A stretch of 64,000 nucleotides of DNA from Phytophthora hibernalis (taxonomy: Eukaryota; Oomycota; Peronosporomycetes; Peronosporales; Peronosporaceae): the NCBI GenBank assembly GCA_012656075.1, contig JAAKBF010000035.1:496001-560000 (forward strand), written 5' to 3'. The position numbers were made by a program, and so were the translations under genes. How positions within the stretch are numbered: position 1 is the stretch's first letter; each line of letters begins with the position of its first letter. A model generated the notes under the pieces. That model was given only the letters and a program-made list of their open reading frames with translations, had not been told where the DNA came from and did no database searches. This document shows positions 23,258 to 34,031 of the stretch, one piece after another.

Positions 23258-25360
23258 ATGAAAAAAGTGGGCAATGGCCCGAGGCTGAGCTTGCTCGTCC
23301 GATCACCTGAAGATATACAATTTCGCCGACCGCTATTCGATTGTGGTGGGTCGGCCTGGTCTCCTTACACCTTGTAGGCGGACTGTTCTTTGGACTTGTA
23401 TTTGCTGCCTATTGGAAGATGCCAGGGATGGAAGTGACGACCTTCTTCGACTTCTACCAGATCGGCATGCATTCAAAACACTTTTACGCGATCGCGCTCA
23501 CACACGGTGTCATTGCCGGGCTGCACACTTTGTCAGCAATTATTAGGGTGACCAGGTCGATTCAAAACAAGCGACTGACTTTCCGTAGTAACTATCAAGA
23601 GCGTAAAAAAGCACGTGCAGTGAGTCGACCTCGAAGTCAAGAAAAGCGAAGAAGCGTCAGTGGGGTATTTTGCCGTTGTTTTTCTGCTGTATTTGGTCGT
23701 CGAGGATTTTTCGGGGTACAAGGACCCTTTTACGATTTGCTGCTGTTATGCCGGGAGACAATAGAGACAACGCTGCAAACCACTCAAGGTTATCGAATGA
23801 GCAGAAATATCCCTCGACTGTGGTTGAATCGCTTCTACGTCGCGCTTCTCGTACTCAATTGTTGGTCCACGGCACTGGTACATCACATGTTCCGACACAA
23901 CAAAACCAAGATGCGCCTGGTTATACTTTTGAGCGATTGCCTCCTTGATTTGGTAACTTCAGTTGGAATTTCTTTACTTCTCGTTATCTCCTACGCCCAG
24001 GAGTTCGATGTAGCAACGGGGATTTCAATATTCTCCGCTGGTTTCAAGACAGATGGCTGGTAAACGCAATGAACGATTCAACATTATCCTCGTCCTGTCA
24101 TGGGGTGATCTGGCGACACGAATGGTGTTTGCAGTCAGTATGCTCAGCAATTTAAATACTATGGAAGGGCTAATGACAGCAGCAACAGCAAAAGATTATC
24201 TTACTGCGCCCGAGACTCTACAATTGCTCCGTTTGAAAAGCGTGAAATTCAACAGAAACATCACTCGCACACAGTGGCTGTGTGGACGGATCGCCTAGCG
24301 AGCTCGAAACTTATGCGTTCTGCCTTTTTCGGTTGGGGAATCGTAATCCTTGGGCTTCATATCCACGCCGAAACTAATCCAATGTTGCCACAGTGCCTAG
24401 TTCAAGTTCATCCTTGGGGTGTATCGAAACCAGCATGCTCTCTGGTCCTATTGAACTGTATGACGGATAGCATTGATGGAGAAAGTGAGCACGTTACAAC
24501 TCAATGGAGTCAATTCGATTCAAACTCGGTAAAGAGTATGCTTGTACGGAACTGCCCGAGATTTGAGATGCCACAAGTACTGAAGTCCTTCTGCAAATTG
24601 ACTACGTTCAAGGTGTATAACTCCACAATCACCGAATGGAAAGAAGATGCTGCGTTTGATCATACTAATCAACCCGTTATGAAGTGCGCCATGTTCATAA
24701 GAACGAATTTTACCGATGGAGAACTTCCGCCTGGAATGCTATCGTCCCAATTCCCACCATCTCTCAACATTGTCGGCTTTGTCGTGTCCAACCTTCGAGT
24801 CTTTCCTGATGATCTACATACGAAGTGGCCTCGTTATTCAACTATCCACCTAGATACGACGCAGTTCACTGAATTTCCAGACACGTTGTGGAAAATAAGC
24901 CCGTCCATACTCATCATGCCTTACACTCCGATCGAAAGCGTTCCCAAGGAACTGTTCGAGTTAGAAGTAATGTGGTTTTTGGATCTGGCGGGGACTAAAC
25001 TTTCTGCGTTGCCGGGGGATGTGACTGTCATGACAAATCCTCTCATTGGTATGAACCTGGGTGGTACCAATATTTCATTTTCCATCGTGGATTGACCCGT
25101 GGGTCCAGCGCATGGTGAATCCGCTTGCTCCGCCTCTGGCAGCAGCGGCTACACCTTACTGCATTGAGAGAGACCAGCTTCTCGGTGACGATCGAACCTA
25201 TTCTTCTGCAATGACTTTGTCTTCAAACCGGGCATCAGCGTCGGTGTTGATGGATTCGTCAAACGCAAATCAGGTGTTGCTGGCCAATGCTGTCAATTGC
25301 CAACCTTCCTTCCTTTATCGATATGCGCTTGTCTTTGAGGACACCTTTCAAAAGTTATAG
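23258..25360 (+). CDS. membrane/LRR family copy 8 (several frameshifts)
   Basis: The best start is the ATG at 23258 (MKKVGNGPRL), followed by a frame break just before the first helix (WWVGLVSLHLVGGLFFGLVF). The frame from 23341 carries the core (RRGFFGVQGPFYDLLLLCRE, ETTLQTTQGYRMSRNIPR, NCWSTALVH, DCLLDLVTSVGI) and breaks near 24060. Family sequence continues through 24298 (VLSWGDLATRMVFAVS), 24274-25095 (last helix, cysteines, LRR strands) and 25061-25360 (WIDPWVQ, PYC, tail ending FEDTFQKL). It belongs with copies 1, 2 and 9. It is divergent from copy 7, with about 460 bp between the starts, in which no gene was seen. Confidence 0.68.
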
Positions 25361-25507
25361 CACTAGTTCGGGATAGTAAATCTTTTATGACAATCGTGTG
25401 GAGAGGATTATCGTCCATCTTTGGGCGACAATTCAGCTACCAGTGGGCCGCTAAAAATGCCAAACAATATATTATTGGAATTCTGCTAACAAAGTTAGCA
25501 AGACACG

Positions 25508-27588
25508 ATGAAGTTGGCACGTGCAAGCGATCTGGGAGAATCTGTTCTCCCCAGCCATTCGCTTCTGCTGGGTCTGCTTCGTATCGCTTCATGCGGCAGG
25601 TTTCCTCTATTATGGGTTTTCATCGTGGTGCTACTGGAATCTACCCAATACACGGCTGGATGCGTGGCTAACGATGTATTATCTTGGTATGGGGCAGAAC
25701 ATGACCGTATGATCGCTGTTTTCATGGGGTCTGTGGCAATGATACATGGAATCTACATTGTGTGGATGATTGCATGGCCTTTCAAAAAAACAATTCGTGT
25801 TCGCAGTCTACAACGCGTTTCAGATGCCTAAATGCATTCTTCAGCTTTGCAGCGGTTGAAGGCGGTCAAGGTTAGTCCAGCCAAATGGCACAGCCAAAGT
25901 TGTATATTGTGCGCTGTTTACACGCGATGGGGTGCTGGGTGTGGATGGCCCATACTTCGATATCATTTTGTTTTGCCGAGAAGTTGTCGGAACAGCACTT
26001 CAGACCCACCAAGCGTATCGAGAGTCTACTGCTTCCACGCGAACGAATCAACCGGAGTTATGTTGCCCTACTTGTCATTAGTTGCTGGGCAACTGCACTT
26101 CTGCAGTCGATGTTTGAAAGAAACTCGATAAAGCGGCGTGTGTGGTCACTTATCAGAGGCTGCGTGCTTGATACAGTAACTTCAATGGGAATTTCGACAA
26201 TGTTACTAGCATCGTACGTTGGCGAGTTCAATTTCGTAACTACAGACTTTCCTCTTCACAAATGGTACGAGGGTATTTGGGTTGTTCAGGCAGTGAGTGA
26301 ATTTCAAATGATTCTAGTGACATGGAGAGATCTGGGAACGCGAATGATATTTGCTTTGAGTCTACTGGGGAACATGGACAACACCAAAATGGTAATGCGC
26401 GCGCGACTAAGAGAGGGTGCCACAGGCAAACAACGTGAAAATAGAGCGACGAAAATTGATCCCTACTTTGCAAGCATGAAGTCAAGAAAGGGCCCGAGTG
26501 CAAATCTTTTACGAAATTCAAGGAGAGATGCGCTTTCAAAGATTTCCCAGCTTGTGTTCTTTGGGTGGGGACTCGCAATTGTAACGCTGCATCTGTATGT
26601 AGAAACCATACCACAATTTCCTCAATGCTGGATGCAAGTGCGACAATGGATATCGTCACAACCATCGTGCTCGTTGCTGGTGTTGGATTGTCACCATAAT
26701 CAGGTTAGCGGCAAGAAGACGGGAGTGACAAAGCAGTGGATCTCATTTGACCCGATCGGTGTTAAGCCGGTTGTAATACGACATTGTATTGAATTAGAGC
26801 TTCCCGAATTACTGACAAAATTTTCCAGCTTGAACGCCATTAAAATATATAACACTATTATCGCCTTGTGGGGCAGCAGTGCCGCAATCACTCCCCTAAA
26901 TTCATGTCATTGTTCCTGGCTCGCGATATTTTTCCAAATGGTGAACTGCCTACCGGGCTCCATGCGACTGATTTCCCTAGGGGATATTGAAATCTGTAAC
27001 ACGAATTTGCGAGTCTTGCCCGATGATTTAGATTTGAAGTGGCTTCAATACGCCTGCATCTACATTGAGGCAGTAAAACTCGAAGAAGTCCCGGCATCTC
27101 TCGTACACCTGACTCCATATGATTTATCACTTTCAATGAACCCGATATCGGAACTTCCGGGAAAGCTTTTCGAGCAAGATACGGTGGGTTATTTAAGTTT
27201 CGGAAGTACTCTCATTTCACAGCTTCTTCAGATCGTGACAAATTGATCATCATTATTATTTGATGTAAACTTGAGTTACAACAATTTGTCATTTCTTTGG
27301 CCGTGGATCGACTCCGTCGCCACCAAACATGGACGTCCTCCTTTATCGCTTGCAGGTACTCCTTATTGCCAAGATCTCAAACAGAGTTTTGATGGGCAAC
27401 AAACTAGTTTCTCAGTCATTCCACCGCCGTCAGCGGGGATTCGATCCGTCTTCTCCGATGTGTCCATGAGTAATTGGGCCACACTAAAGAAAGGGGTTTC
27501 TTGTAAAGAGCAAGATCGAACCTGGTATCCGATTGATTTCGAAGATGCGTACAGCAGCGTATCACCCTGGTCGGGATGGGTCAAATAA
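25508..27588 (+). CDS. membrane/LRR family copy 9 (frameshifts and an in-frame stop)
   Basis: The N-terminal helices are split between frames starting at 25508 and 25521 (AIRFCWVCFVSLHAAGFLYYG, YWNLPNTRLDAW). The core and ectodomain run from 25885 to 27246: ETALQ-type block degraded, LLPRERINRSYVALL, SCWATALLQ, GCVLDTVTSMGI, VSEFQMILVTWRDL, the last helix, cysteines and LRR strands. A TGA at 27244-27246 then interrupts the same frame, which resumes at once and encodes LSFLWPWID and the PYC tail to 27588. This stop is a substitution, not an indel, so this copy is more likely a genuine pseudogene than copies 4 or 5. It lies about 150 bp behind copy 8 in tandem. Confidence 0.66.
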
Positions 27589-27628
27589 TTGTTATGTGTG
27601 CACAGATTGTTACGATAATCGACACAGA

Positions 27629-27815
27629 TTAAACTACAGCAGACACGAATCGCTCTGATAGTAGCGTCTTTTCCTTTTCACTTTTGAGGTAGCATGTCCC
27701 GCCATCAAGAGCTGCCCATAAGAACACGCGACAACCCCCGTTTTCAAACACCCGTAAGCAGTGATACTTGAGGCTGCACCAATATCGTTGCCCACATATT
27801 CCACTTCGCCTTTTG
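27629..27815 (-). pseudogene. single PAN/Apple-module relic
   Basis: The minus strand reads EVEYVGNDIGAASS in one frame and then, after a break, GCRVFLWAALDGGTCYLKS in another. This is the order of landmarks seen in the PAN modules of the GMC protein at 12339-14677 (VDYxGNDL ... GCKAFTWTNYNxGTCWLK). The CC.IC half between them is lost. The longer open frame reaching 28051 has no further recognisable sequence. It is probably the last module of a decayed PAN-containing gene. Confidence 0.55.
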
Positions 27816-28269
27816 TTTTCTTCTTGGATGAATTTCCGCGTGTAGGACGTTCTAAGACGCATCTTGCTGATGAGAAACTTAAAAATTCTCTTCGTACGAT
27901 GAGAAATGTGTTTCGCTCGTTTGGTTGCTGTTGTGGTCAGCTCCACAAACGAGACTGCACGAAATCTACTCTCGACCAGCAATCGATCTCGAGGCTCTGG
28001 GCGGCGTCTCTGTTGTGTGGTGGCTCCCTCGTTTCCTCGTGTGGATATCAACGGTGAATCTGGCCCACACAGGAGGACAAAGCCAGATTAAGAAGCCCGA
28101 TTAGGCGGACAAAATAGTAGAAAGGCACAATACATGTGTGGGTTGTTCACCTGCTTTCGGGTCTGTTGGGTGAACCGCATAATCATGGGGATCATTAAAC
28201 ATAGCTGACCGCTCTTTGCTGAGATCGCGCTCAAGTTTGTGTAACACAACCCGTACAGTGGCTTAAAGA

Positions 28270-29100
28270 CTACATGTACTTGAATGCGATGGCGGGGACG
28301 CGATTTGGTACGCTGAAAAACGGACGGACGAGTTTAAGATCGGCCAGCTGTACTTGTTGCTCTTCACCAGTTATCACATGCTGGACGACAAAGTGAATAC
28401 CACTGACGGCCACTTCGCCCGTCTTTTGGAACAGTCCGCTTCGAGCTGCAGCTATACACAGATGGTGGATTGTGGAAGGTCCTTAACTCCTGGACATGTC
28501 ATTGTGTGATACCATCCCCAAAGGAAGACATGCTGCTGCACTTGACAATGACGGGAGGTCCATTCTTTCGTCCATTCAACCAGCCGCTGTGTACGGTTAT
28601 GTCGGAGATCCAACCTCCATGTCACTATGACAACATCGAACAGCGGTCGAACGATGGGATGCGTCTCGAAGCGTTGACTGCAGCTGCTATCGTGTTGGCA
28701 AGTCATGCTGGGGATTCGGTGGGGTGGCATTCCCGACATTTTTCGTGAACTGCTGTTCGAGGTGAGCGAGACGAAATGATGCAGCTGCTTCGAGACTTTG
28801 ACATCGCCGGTGGGGAACTCGGGTCGTGCCGTTCCTGTCTCCTCCGAACGAAGAATGGCCAGAATGGCTAAACGGCACTTTGACAACCTCTGCCGAACTC
28901 TAAACGAAGATCGCATCGATTTTCAGACAACCTCGAACCTCATTTCTGGCGAATGCAAGGCTTACAGGAGGGCTCTAAATCTTCGCGTGGTCAAGAGCAT
29001 TCTGATGCGTGTACCTGCAGAATCCGCGATTCACTTGGTAGTGACGAATACTCTGCAGAAGCAATATTTTACAGCCAAATCACATGGGAAACCTTCGTAG
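28270..29100 (+). pseudogene. Crinkler-type effector C-terminal (REase-fold) remnant
   Basis: Three separated plus-strand segments recall the nuclease-like C-terminus of oomycete Crinkler (CRN) effectors: EALTAAAIVLASHAGDS near 28660-28712, VPFLSPPNEEWPEWLNG near 28826-28876, and GECKAYRRAL with SAIHLVVTN and LQKQYFT near 28950-29080. The ECK triplet would fit the E-x-K of a PD-(D/E)xK fold. The segments are in different frames with stops between them, and no LxLFLAK-type N-terminus was found upstream. I therefore call it a decayed fragment. Recognition is from memory of the family and is not verified by alignment. Confidence 0.4.
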
Positions 29101-29611
29101 TTTGCAGAACGTAGATTTCTATCGCATCTCAACAGGGTTGACGCTACAAGAAATCAACGGGATGACCAACCAAAGTAGCAGCACAGCAACCACCGCTGGC
29201 AAGTTGATGCTTTTCATCGACCTTGGGTAGAACGCAAAAACCGGGAAGTGATCTCAGTTTTTTCAACATTCATATATTTCAGGCGGTATTCGTCGCGAGT
29301 TAATCCGGATCGACTGCAGTATAAACGGGTTTGTTTTGATATTTTGAGAACCCGTTTGTAATTGAAAGCAAACAAAGTCGCGACTTCGCACGGAACAGCT
29401 CTGGATTTACTTTGAGCTCAACAAACTCAGTTTCAAAGTGAGTGTTTTAAAAAAATGGATTGGAATTCGTCGTGCAAAATTCACTTCATATTCATGTACG
29501 CCATTTTTGGATTGTATTGATTAGGAGATACTGATAGGAACGATACTCAAATAAAAGCGAAAAATAAGCAGTACTTCGAAGTACATGTATTAGTAACATG
29601 TTGGTCGAAGG

Positions 29612-29879
29612 CAGGGGTCGGAAAATACAGTATAGTATTGCATTGCAAAACATTAAAAGCCGTAATAATCATTTCAATACTCCAGTCGACAATAATATAC
29701 ATTTATTGCAATTATTGATTATTTGGGAAACCCATATAACTTGCTGTTTGTATGGACCGATGGAGATTCAGTCAATTTCGCATCAATAATAATATATTCA
29801 ATTTCGTGTCCTCCCGTAATAAATATTTCCGTACAAAAATACAGTAATTGCAATACCGCAATTATTTTTCCGAGCCCTG
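29612..29879. mobile_element. hAT-type MITE (268 bp)
   Basis: The ends are imperfect inverted repeats beginning CAGGGGTCGGAAAA on the left and, reading inwards from the right, CAGGGCTCGGAAAA. CAGGG-type termini are usual for hAT elements. Flanking 8-mers GTCGAAGG (29604-29611) and GTTGAAGG (29880-29887) agree at 7 of 8 positions, as expected for an 8-bp target duplication. The interior is AT-rich and non-coding, so it depends on a transposase elsewhere. Apart from this element, nothing was recognised between 29100 and 30461. Confidence 0.7.
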
Positions 29880-30461
29880 GTTGAAGGAGAGTTGAAGGAA
29901 TCCTAAATTCATCGATCTAGCATCACTTCGCTTCTAATTAAACGGTTGCTATTTGTAACTATGTCAATCATGCCTGCGTATTTACTCAAACGAAACCCCT
30001 CCCAATGCGTGTAACTTTCTCACCATGTATCCATAGACCACCAGGAGTAATAATTTCCCTAAATTTTGTTGGCCACTGCACGAATAGTTTTCCGTGAATA
30101 ATGCGATTTTAAATTTGTACGTAGTCTTGCATGAAAGTGAGGCAATGCAACGACGCACGCATATTCTTACTACACCTACACTACATGTACTGTATGAATA
30201 CCGGACAATAACCAACATGATGTGTGTCATCATTTTTCTATTTAATGGACACGCGCTTCGATATCTAAACGTACGGAATTTCACCGGTATTATACATGTA
30301 GTTGTGTGTTGCTCGAAGAAAAATCATCAAAATGTTGCTCGAACGGTCTGGATAAATCATGTTGAAATGATTGCCCTCAAGTTGCCATTTACTTCTATGA
30401 AGTAGTAATACTTCTTAAGTACAGTTGTTGACATGGGAGGACTTATATTTTATGGTTTACG

Positions 30462-33400
30462 CTAGAGTCTAACTGCTTCTTTCACAGTGATCCGTTCCGT
30501 TGGATCATGGCAACACATACGCTCGATGAGACTCCACTCGGAATCCGAGAAGAAATTGGCCGGGCGTGGAGGCAGCAAACCCTTGCGAACTTTTGAGTGG
30601 ATTGCAGCGTCCGTCATCTCCCACCCCCAGGGTGGCTCGCCACTCACTACCTCGATAGCACACATGGCGAACGAATACACGTTGGACGCGAAGGTCGCAG
30701 TTTCCCCAGCTAGGCACTCGGGGGCCACCCACCGGCACGCACCACCTGCAACGTTTTCACCGTCGACGGTCATATGATCCAGCCGCCCTCGTTTCGTTAG
30801 AGAGCTGACGCCGAAGTCGGTGAGTTTGGCGAGGCCCCGAGCATCCACGAGAATGTTGCTGCATTTAAGATCCGCATGAACAATTTTCTGTGTGTGCAAA
30901 TAATGCAATCCGAGAGCTGCTTCGTGCAACATGCGACGGGCAAACACACCACGATCGTCTGTAGACTTAGAAGACACATAGGTATCGATAGATCCCTGGG
31001 AAGCAAACTCGCACAAGAAGAATTGGTGCGGTCCAACATGGCACGCACCAAAAAGCTTCAATACATTTGGATGCTTGAGATCTGACCAGACCGACATTTC
31101 ATCCATAAACCGCTTGTACGGGTCCTGGGAGGGCTCCTTGGCGTTGGATTTGGCAGCTCGTCGGCTGCGCAGCGGTATGACCTCATGTTCTTCTGTAGTG
31201 AGCATCTTTTTCACAACAACGTCCGACTCCATCCATTTTCCAAAGTGCACTGAGCCGAATGCTCCGCGACTGAAGGCATCCAACTCGTTGAATATCACCT
31301 CATATGGAGGAACGAACCATGGCGGAAGGGCCAAAATTGACTTGGATTCAGTGGTGCGAAATCCTGGTGCTGGCCCTGGCATCATGATTTGATACGTTTC
31401 CTCCACTTTGACAAGCGAAGTCTGCAACATCTCCAGGTCTTGGGCAGAGTAGCTTGAGCTTCGCTTATTTGCTTCAAATGACAGCAACGCTCCGAGGAAG
31501 GAAAGTTCTTGGTCGCCATCCAACTCGCCACTCAGTGTTTGAGCATCCATCGACAATGATAGACGCATACGTTTCCAAAGCTGTTCGCTATAAGATGCTT
31601 GTTGTGCCTTCCACGAATGGATGGAAGCACCAGAGCGATTCAAACCAAGTCTATCCATCAGACTATTCAGCTCTCCGTGCAGCCCCAGGTTCACATCGAT
31701 CACGTGGCGTGTTGCGGCTAGCCGCAACAACAGATTCTCGTTGACATGACGCTGCAGGAAGTCTCGAAAGCGAAGGACTAATGCTGCCAGCGTGGGGAGA
31801 TGTGAAACAACGCTATCTGCAACCATTGTTTCTAGACGAGCAGCCACATCATCCATCCGCTCGTAAAGCTGGTAGTTGAGACCAGAACTTTCAGAAGCCT
31901 CATCGCACCATGCTTGAACCTCGCTAAGAGCGCATGCAATGGCAGCTGAGGTTGCACGCGGCTGCATTTGACGTACAGAATGGTGTGTGGATTTCTTTCG
32001 CCGCTTTGTAGTCGCGAAATCCGCGTTAGCCTTTTCCTCATCTTCGGCAAATACTTGAAAACTGGCCAGCACTTCAGTGAGTGAGGGTCGGTCTCTTGGA
32101 TCGGGGGAGCACATACGCTCCACCAAAGCCCACTGCCACGCATCACTTAGCGCTGCTGGCCTTGGTGGTATGCCGCTCAATCTCCAAATGTTATCCTCTT
32201 GTGCATTATCACCCCAGATATTCCCGCCCGAAAACGCCTCGATTACGCACATTCCCAACGCGAAAACATCGGATGCGTCAGTTGGACCCATAGCTCCTCT
32301 GCTCAGGAGTTCTGGCGCCCGCCAAAACTTTTTGTGTGGGCCATCAGAAGACTTTTCTCGCGATGTCGTCGGGTTCCAAAACATATCGTGGTGTTGGTGA
32401 ATCGTATCAACTTCGTCAAAGCCGGCATCACTTTCATCGTCTTCAAGGAGAGGATCTTGGTCTTCCTCTTGTTTCTTCTTGATACCAAAGATGGATGACG
32501 ATTCCAATGCTGACTTCATTTGTCTGACATTGAATCCAGCTAACATAACCGCATCACGGTCTCCGCTGCGAAATAAAACGAGGTCGGCGCACGATAAGGT
32601 ATCGAGTCCGACCCGCCGCTCGTGGAGGTAACGCAATGCTAGCGCAGCCTCGTGTAATGCTCGCCAAAGTGGGAAACCATCGTCACCTAAACATCGGGTT
32701 AGAGGCGTTCCTTCCGCCACGACGAAAACCGTCTTCTACCAACGTGGCAACAGCCAAACAACTTCATAATATGGGGTGTTGCAAGCGCGACCACGTACTC
32801 GCCAGAGCAAAGCAGTCGCGCGAATCCATAGATCGTGATGCTTTTTGTACGGCCACAGCTGCACGCTGCCACTTGAGCTGCTGCTTCGTCCGTTCATACG
32901 GGGCAACAAACCACTCGGGTAACGACATCAAATGCATTTCCGTGTCCAAGTTCATGGTATTGTTGCAGCAGGTTGCCACAAAAGTGAATGTACGCCCCAG
33001 GAGCTCCAATTCGTCTGCAGTGAGCACGGTGTCGAACTTTTGCGTGTCGTGTTTGAGTAGAGTGAGCAGCTCCAACTGGTCGGCAGGCTCACGGACCCGC
33101 GAGTAGGAAACTCCAGCAGCCGCATGGTTCTCCAGATAGGATCGAAAGAACACGAGACGCTCTGCTCGCATTCGCCGCCATCGAGCTTGCCAGCGAGGCA
33201 GTGAGGGCCTGTACCGCTGGACGGAACCACTGCAAGGCCGCATCGGGCTGTAATGGCATCCAGCATGCGGTGGAAGCTCTCAACTTGTTGCACCACTCGA
33301 CCGGTCTGCGCAAGACGCCAAAGAGGGCGCTTCTCGGATTCGTAGCCGGAGAAAAGCCGTGGATGTTGTCGAGAAGTTCGTCAATGGCATATTGCGCATG

Positions 33401-33880
33401 TGCGTGCAAGACTTCCTCGCAGTCAATCTTAGAAGCCCTTTGCAGGTACCGAGCGAGCATCTCCAATCGATCCGAAAGGTGGTGATCCAAATGCGGCTCT
33501 CGCCTCCGTCGACGATGTAGATGCCGGCGTAGCGGCTGCAGGGGTGGCGGTGTAGCAATCTTCGTGGACATTTGGCGGTATTCAGTCGTCGATGTTGGGG
33601 ACTCGAGTATCACGGGCGTGTCCGAAAGTGACGAAGATAGCGACGAGGAGGCGGGCATTGACTCCTCGGCTTTGTCTAGTCGTGACGCTGTGCGGCGCAT
33701 GTTGCTGTTGGTGCAGCCCATTGTCACGCGCCGAGCTGCAAAAACAGCCGTCTCGCGTGGGTTCGCGGCGAAGACAACGAAACTGAAGAGTGTGCTGCTG
33801 CTCACTGCAATTGAGGGCAGGATCAACTTGAGCCGCTCAAGTGGGAGAACTGTACGCGCGTATCTGAACGTATGACCCAT
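30462..33880 (-). CDS. tandem pseudokinase-kinase protein, TKL-like (frameshifts in the N-terminal half)
   Basis: The 752-codon frame 32720-30462 holds two kinase-like lobes. The first has HEAALALRYLHERRVGLDTLSCADLVL, in which the catalytic HRD is replaced by GLD, and no DFG, so it is a pseudokinase. It is followed by APELLSRG and a helical spacer. The second is complete: glycine loop SRGAFGSVHFG, lysine in VVVKKML, HADLKCSNIL (HRD to HAD) at about residues 615-624, DFG at 635-637, and APECL. Upstream frames (33880-33089 and 33243-32764) contribute an N-terminal region and LPEWFVAPYE, which parallels LPPWFVPPYE before the second lobe, so the protein is built of two repeated units. An internal MGCTNSN start at 33721 would give an N-myristoylation/palmitoylation signal. 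At least three frame breaks lie between 33300 and 32700. Confidence 0.75.
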
Positions 33881-34031
33881 TTCAACTCAATTTCATGTCA
33901 ACGGGCTGAACCCTGAACGCGGTTGCCCAGCAGTACGATTCGCGCCGCGCCGGCCACAAGATGAAATATGTCCCGTTGGCTGTCATCATCATAAGGTTTG
34001 CCACAGAGGGTGTGCTCTATGGTACCGTATG

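Noticed and set aside
29100..30461. AT-rich region checked for an origin or further genes
   Set aside because: Apart from the hAT-type MITE there is only low-complexity sequence; AT content alone does not support an origin.
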